Assembly (NCBI RefSeq): GCF_047807365.1
Contig: NZ_JBLOUI010000053.1
Coordinates: 1 to 15,058 of the forward strand
Source of the DNA: Peptacetobacter sp900539645
GTDB taxonomy: Bacteria; Bacillota; Clostridia; Peptostreptococcales; Peptostreptococcaceae
Reading direction: 5' to 3'
DNA: 15,058 bases
Shown here: positions 13,459 to 15,058 of the stretch, in pieces
Layout of the letters: the number at the start of each line of letters is the position of its first letter
Position numbering within the stretch: the first letter of the stretch is position 1
Made by a program: the position numbers and the translations under genes
The notes under the pieces: generated by a model
Told to the model about the DNA's origin: nothing
Databases searched by the model: none
What the model saw: only the letters and a program-made list of their open reading frames with translations

Positions 13459-14701
13459 AGTTATTCTGTTCTTTTATTGCTTCTTCGTTTTCTATTATTT
13501 CCTGAGATAGGTTGGCTATGTTTTGAGCTGAGTTTACTTTTTTGATAGATTCGATATTTTTCTTTAGAAGCTCAACTCTTTCAGGATAGTCTAGTAATAC
13601 TTTTACTAGTACTGGTAGTGTGTATTTTTTTGTTACTCTTATTACAGCGCCACAGTTTGAAAGGAAGTCTAGGTTTTCTTCTTCTTGTCCTGGTATGTAA
13701 TAAGGTACTATCATAGGAATTCCTTTAAGTAATGTTTCTGTAGTAGTTAGTCCACCGGGTTTTGTGACTATTAAGTCTGCAGCATATAGTATGTCATTCA
13801 TTTTATCTGTAAATCCAAGAACCTGTACATTTTTGTTGTGTTCTGTTGTGGCTAATCTTCTATCAATTTTTTCTTTTAAGGCTTTGTTTCTTCCAGTTAT
13901 TACTAAAATTTGGAAATCTCTATTTATTTCCAAAAGTTCGTCTAGTGTTTCTTTTATGTTTCCTGCTCCAAAGCTACCACCCATTAAGACTATTGTCTTC
14001 TTTTCAGGATTTAGGTTTAATTCATTTAAGATAGTTTCTTTATCTCTGTGAAGTAAGAAAGATTTTTCCACTGGTATTCCATATGGTTTTATTTTTTCTG
14101 GTTCTTCCCCTTCAGATACTAAAAGTTCTTTTACATATTCATGTCCTACTATATAGTAGTCTATTTCGTTTTGTATATGTGTTGAGTGAACTGTGTAATC
14201 TGTAAGTATAGAAATTAATGGTGGTACTTCTACGGGATCTTCAGACCAATGGAAGTAGCTAGAAAGTTCTTCTATTTCATTAGATGAGTTTTCTGCAAGT
14301 TTTTTATCGTTCGATATTTTTTTTAGTTTACACAATGCAATCATAGGGAATGGATGTGTCCCTATAATTAGGCTAGGTTCTTCAGTTTTTATTAAAGTTT
14401 TTAATTTTCTTGCTAATAAAGATGTTAGAGGATTGTCTTTGTATTCGTTTTTTGAAACAAGCTCTGAATCTGAAAGTCTATATATACTTCCATAAGCTTC
14501 TGGAGTGTACATAGCAGATTTTTCGTATCCTCTTGATATTAACTTATCAGTAAAACTATTTATCAATTTTAAGCTGTCTATTATTTTACATTCAATTGGT
14601 TCACCATTTATATTTTTTAATTCAAGTTCTTCTTGAATTGCTTTAGCAGCGCGGTTATGTCCACCACCTGTAGAAGCTGACATAATAAGTACTTTTTTCA
14701 T
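13457..14701 (-). CDS. MGDG synthase/UgtP-type GT28 glycosyltransferase
   Basis: A 414-residue enzyme of the monogalactosyldiacylglycerol-synthase-like family, which moves a hexose from a UDP-sugar onto diacylglycerol to make membrane glycolipids or lipoteichoic acid anchors. The N-terminal acceptor domain starts KKVLIMSASTGGGHNRAAKA, with GGGH at 12-15; further markers are THPFP (115-119) and LTDYTVH (166-172). The C-terminal donor domain has MGGSFGAGN (240-248) and KPGGLTTTE (314-322), the nucleotide-sugar loop. An extra segment of about 30 residues, Ser/Glu-rich, lies at 130-160 between the two N-terminal blocks. GGAGG lies five bases before the ATG. Monocistronic, convergent with the recR operon and divergent from the rRNA promoter. 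The specific sugar and acceptor cannot be read from the sequence. Undecaprenyl-type MurG is less likely because of the GGGH and LTDYTVH blocks. Confidence 0.85.
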   Translation of the reverse strand: MKKVLIMSASTGGGHNRAAKAIQEELELKNINGEPIECKIIDSLKLINSFTDKLISRGYEKSAMYTPEAYGSIYRLSDSELVSKNEYKDNPLTSLLARKLKTLIKTEEPSLIIGTHPFPMIALCKLKKISNDKKLAENSSNEIEELSSYFHWSEDPVEVPPLISILTDYTVHSTHIQNEIDYYIVGHEYVKELLVSEGEEPEKIKPYGIPVEKSFLLHRDKETILNELNLNPEKKTIVLMGGSFGAGNIKETLDELLEINRDFQILVITGRNKALKEKIDRRLATTEHNKNVQVLGFTDKMNDILYAADLIVTKPGGLTTTETLLKGIPMIVPYYIPGQEEENLDFLSNCGAVIRVTKKYTLPVLVKVLLDYPERVELLKKNIESIKKVNSAQNIANLSQEIIENEEAIKEQNN

Positions 14702-14761
14702 AAAATCCTCCTATATTTCAACAAATAGATTAATTTTATAAAAGTATTTGCTGATTAAAAA

Positions 14762-14780
14762 TAGACATTTTACTTGTCTA
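14762..14780. repeat. Inverted repeat upstream of the glycosyltransferase gene
   Basis: TAGACA (14762-14767) and TGTCTA (14775-14780) are separated by seven bases, in the 5' region of the - strand gene and about 60 bases before its ATG. On the - strand the distal arm reads TAGACA and could act as a -35, with TAATCA (14757-14752) 17 bases later. It may be an operator or a leader hairpin. Confidence 0.35.
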
Positions 14781-14932
14781 AAAATATTTTTATTCATTAA
14801 TTCAATATTAAATCTAATACAATAATAAAAAAATTACAAGTAATATGAACGAAATATCATATTGGAAAAATAGAAGTTTTTAAGTGTAAAATAAATAATT
14901 TTAAAAAAGATAAAAAAAGTTTTAAAAAAGTG

Positions 14933-14961
14933 TTGACGTAAAATGTGAAAGCTGATATTAT
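14933..14961 (+). promoter_or_regulatory. Ribosomal RNA operon promoter
   Basis: TTGACG (14933-14938), a 17-base spacer and TATTAT (14956-14961) with TGA just before it (extended -10); an overlapping TATAAT is at 14959-14964. The 50 bases upstream are runs of A and T (14881-14930), as in rRNA UP elements. The promoter faces the 16S gene expected just past the window end. Confidence 0.8.
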
Positions 14962-14965
14962 AATA

Positions 14966-15036
14966 CTTGTCCTTGAGAGAGGGCAAGAAAATAAAAAACA
15001 AAACGAAAGTTTTAAATGAACTTTGAAAACTGAACA
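14966..15036 (+). promoter_or_regulatory. rRNA leader with hairpin and boxA-like antitermination signal
   Basis: CTTGTCCTT (14966-14974) can pair with GAGGGCAAG (14979-14987) around the likely start site. AAAGTT (15006-15011) and AACTTT (15019-15024) form an inverted repeat. TGAACTTTGAAAAC followed by TGAACA (15017-15036) matches the boxA-type sequence found in Firmicutes rRNA leaders. The 16S rRNA itself is outside the window. Confidence 0.7.
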
Positions 15037-15058
15037 GCAGATATATTTAGTTCGAACA

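Overview
This window comes from a very AT-rich, low-GC Gram-positive chromosome. Arginine codons are mostly AGA, and the ribosome-binding sites are strong GGAGG types. The gene set and order (T-box-controlled serS, tadA, a large SRP RNA with an Alu domain, dnaX, ybaB/ebfC, recR, bracketed by rRNA operons) resemble the origin-proximal region of Peptostreptococcaceae such as Clostridioides. No sporulation gene (for example bofA) follows recR, so a non-sporulating member such as Peptostreptococcus is a reasonable guess. This assignment is inference from synteny and protein sequence, not from a search.

Layout. The window opens inside a 5S rRNA (1-99) and closes in the promoter/leader of the next rRNA operon (14933-15058), both on the + strand, so the 15 kb is an inter-rrn segment. 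Left part, + strand: an MscS-type channel (149-970), a serine T-box riboswitch (about 1060-1306) controlling serS (1410-2681), then an AT-rich gap with a cluster of DnaA-box-like 9-mers, then a fused NUDIX-TadA deaminase gene (2981-4132). A bidirectional terminator separates this from a - strand block. That block holds two tandem paralogous lipoproteins (4186-6604), a gap with a well-formed - strand promoter and several hairpins including a candidate small RNA (6788-6871), and a pantothenate operon panG-panB-panC (transcribed from 9671 down to 7055).

Right part, + strand: the SRP RNA gene ffs (10010-10277), dnaX (10421-12100), ybaB/ebfC (12233-12586), recR (12595-13194) and a small translationally coupled ORF of unknown function (13194-13388), ending at a terminator shared with a convergent - strand MGDG/UgtP-type glycosyltransferase (13457-14701). 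That gene is divergent from the downstream rRNA promoter.

How the genes work together. The + strand genes are core information processing: serine charging, tRNA/nucleotide metabolism, protein targeting, replication clamp loading and recombinational repair. The - strand block looks inserted between tadA and ffs. It brings coenzyme A precursor synthesis and surface lipoproteins. The pantothenate operon contains a DUF2520-type reductase where a classical panE would be expected, and no panD follows. The least explained items are the NUDIX-TadA fusion with an altered TadA C-terminal region, the internally duplicated lipoprotein pair, the leader/small RNA between them and panC, the DnaA-box cluster, and the recR-coupled microprotein.
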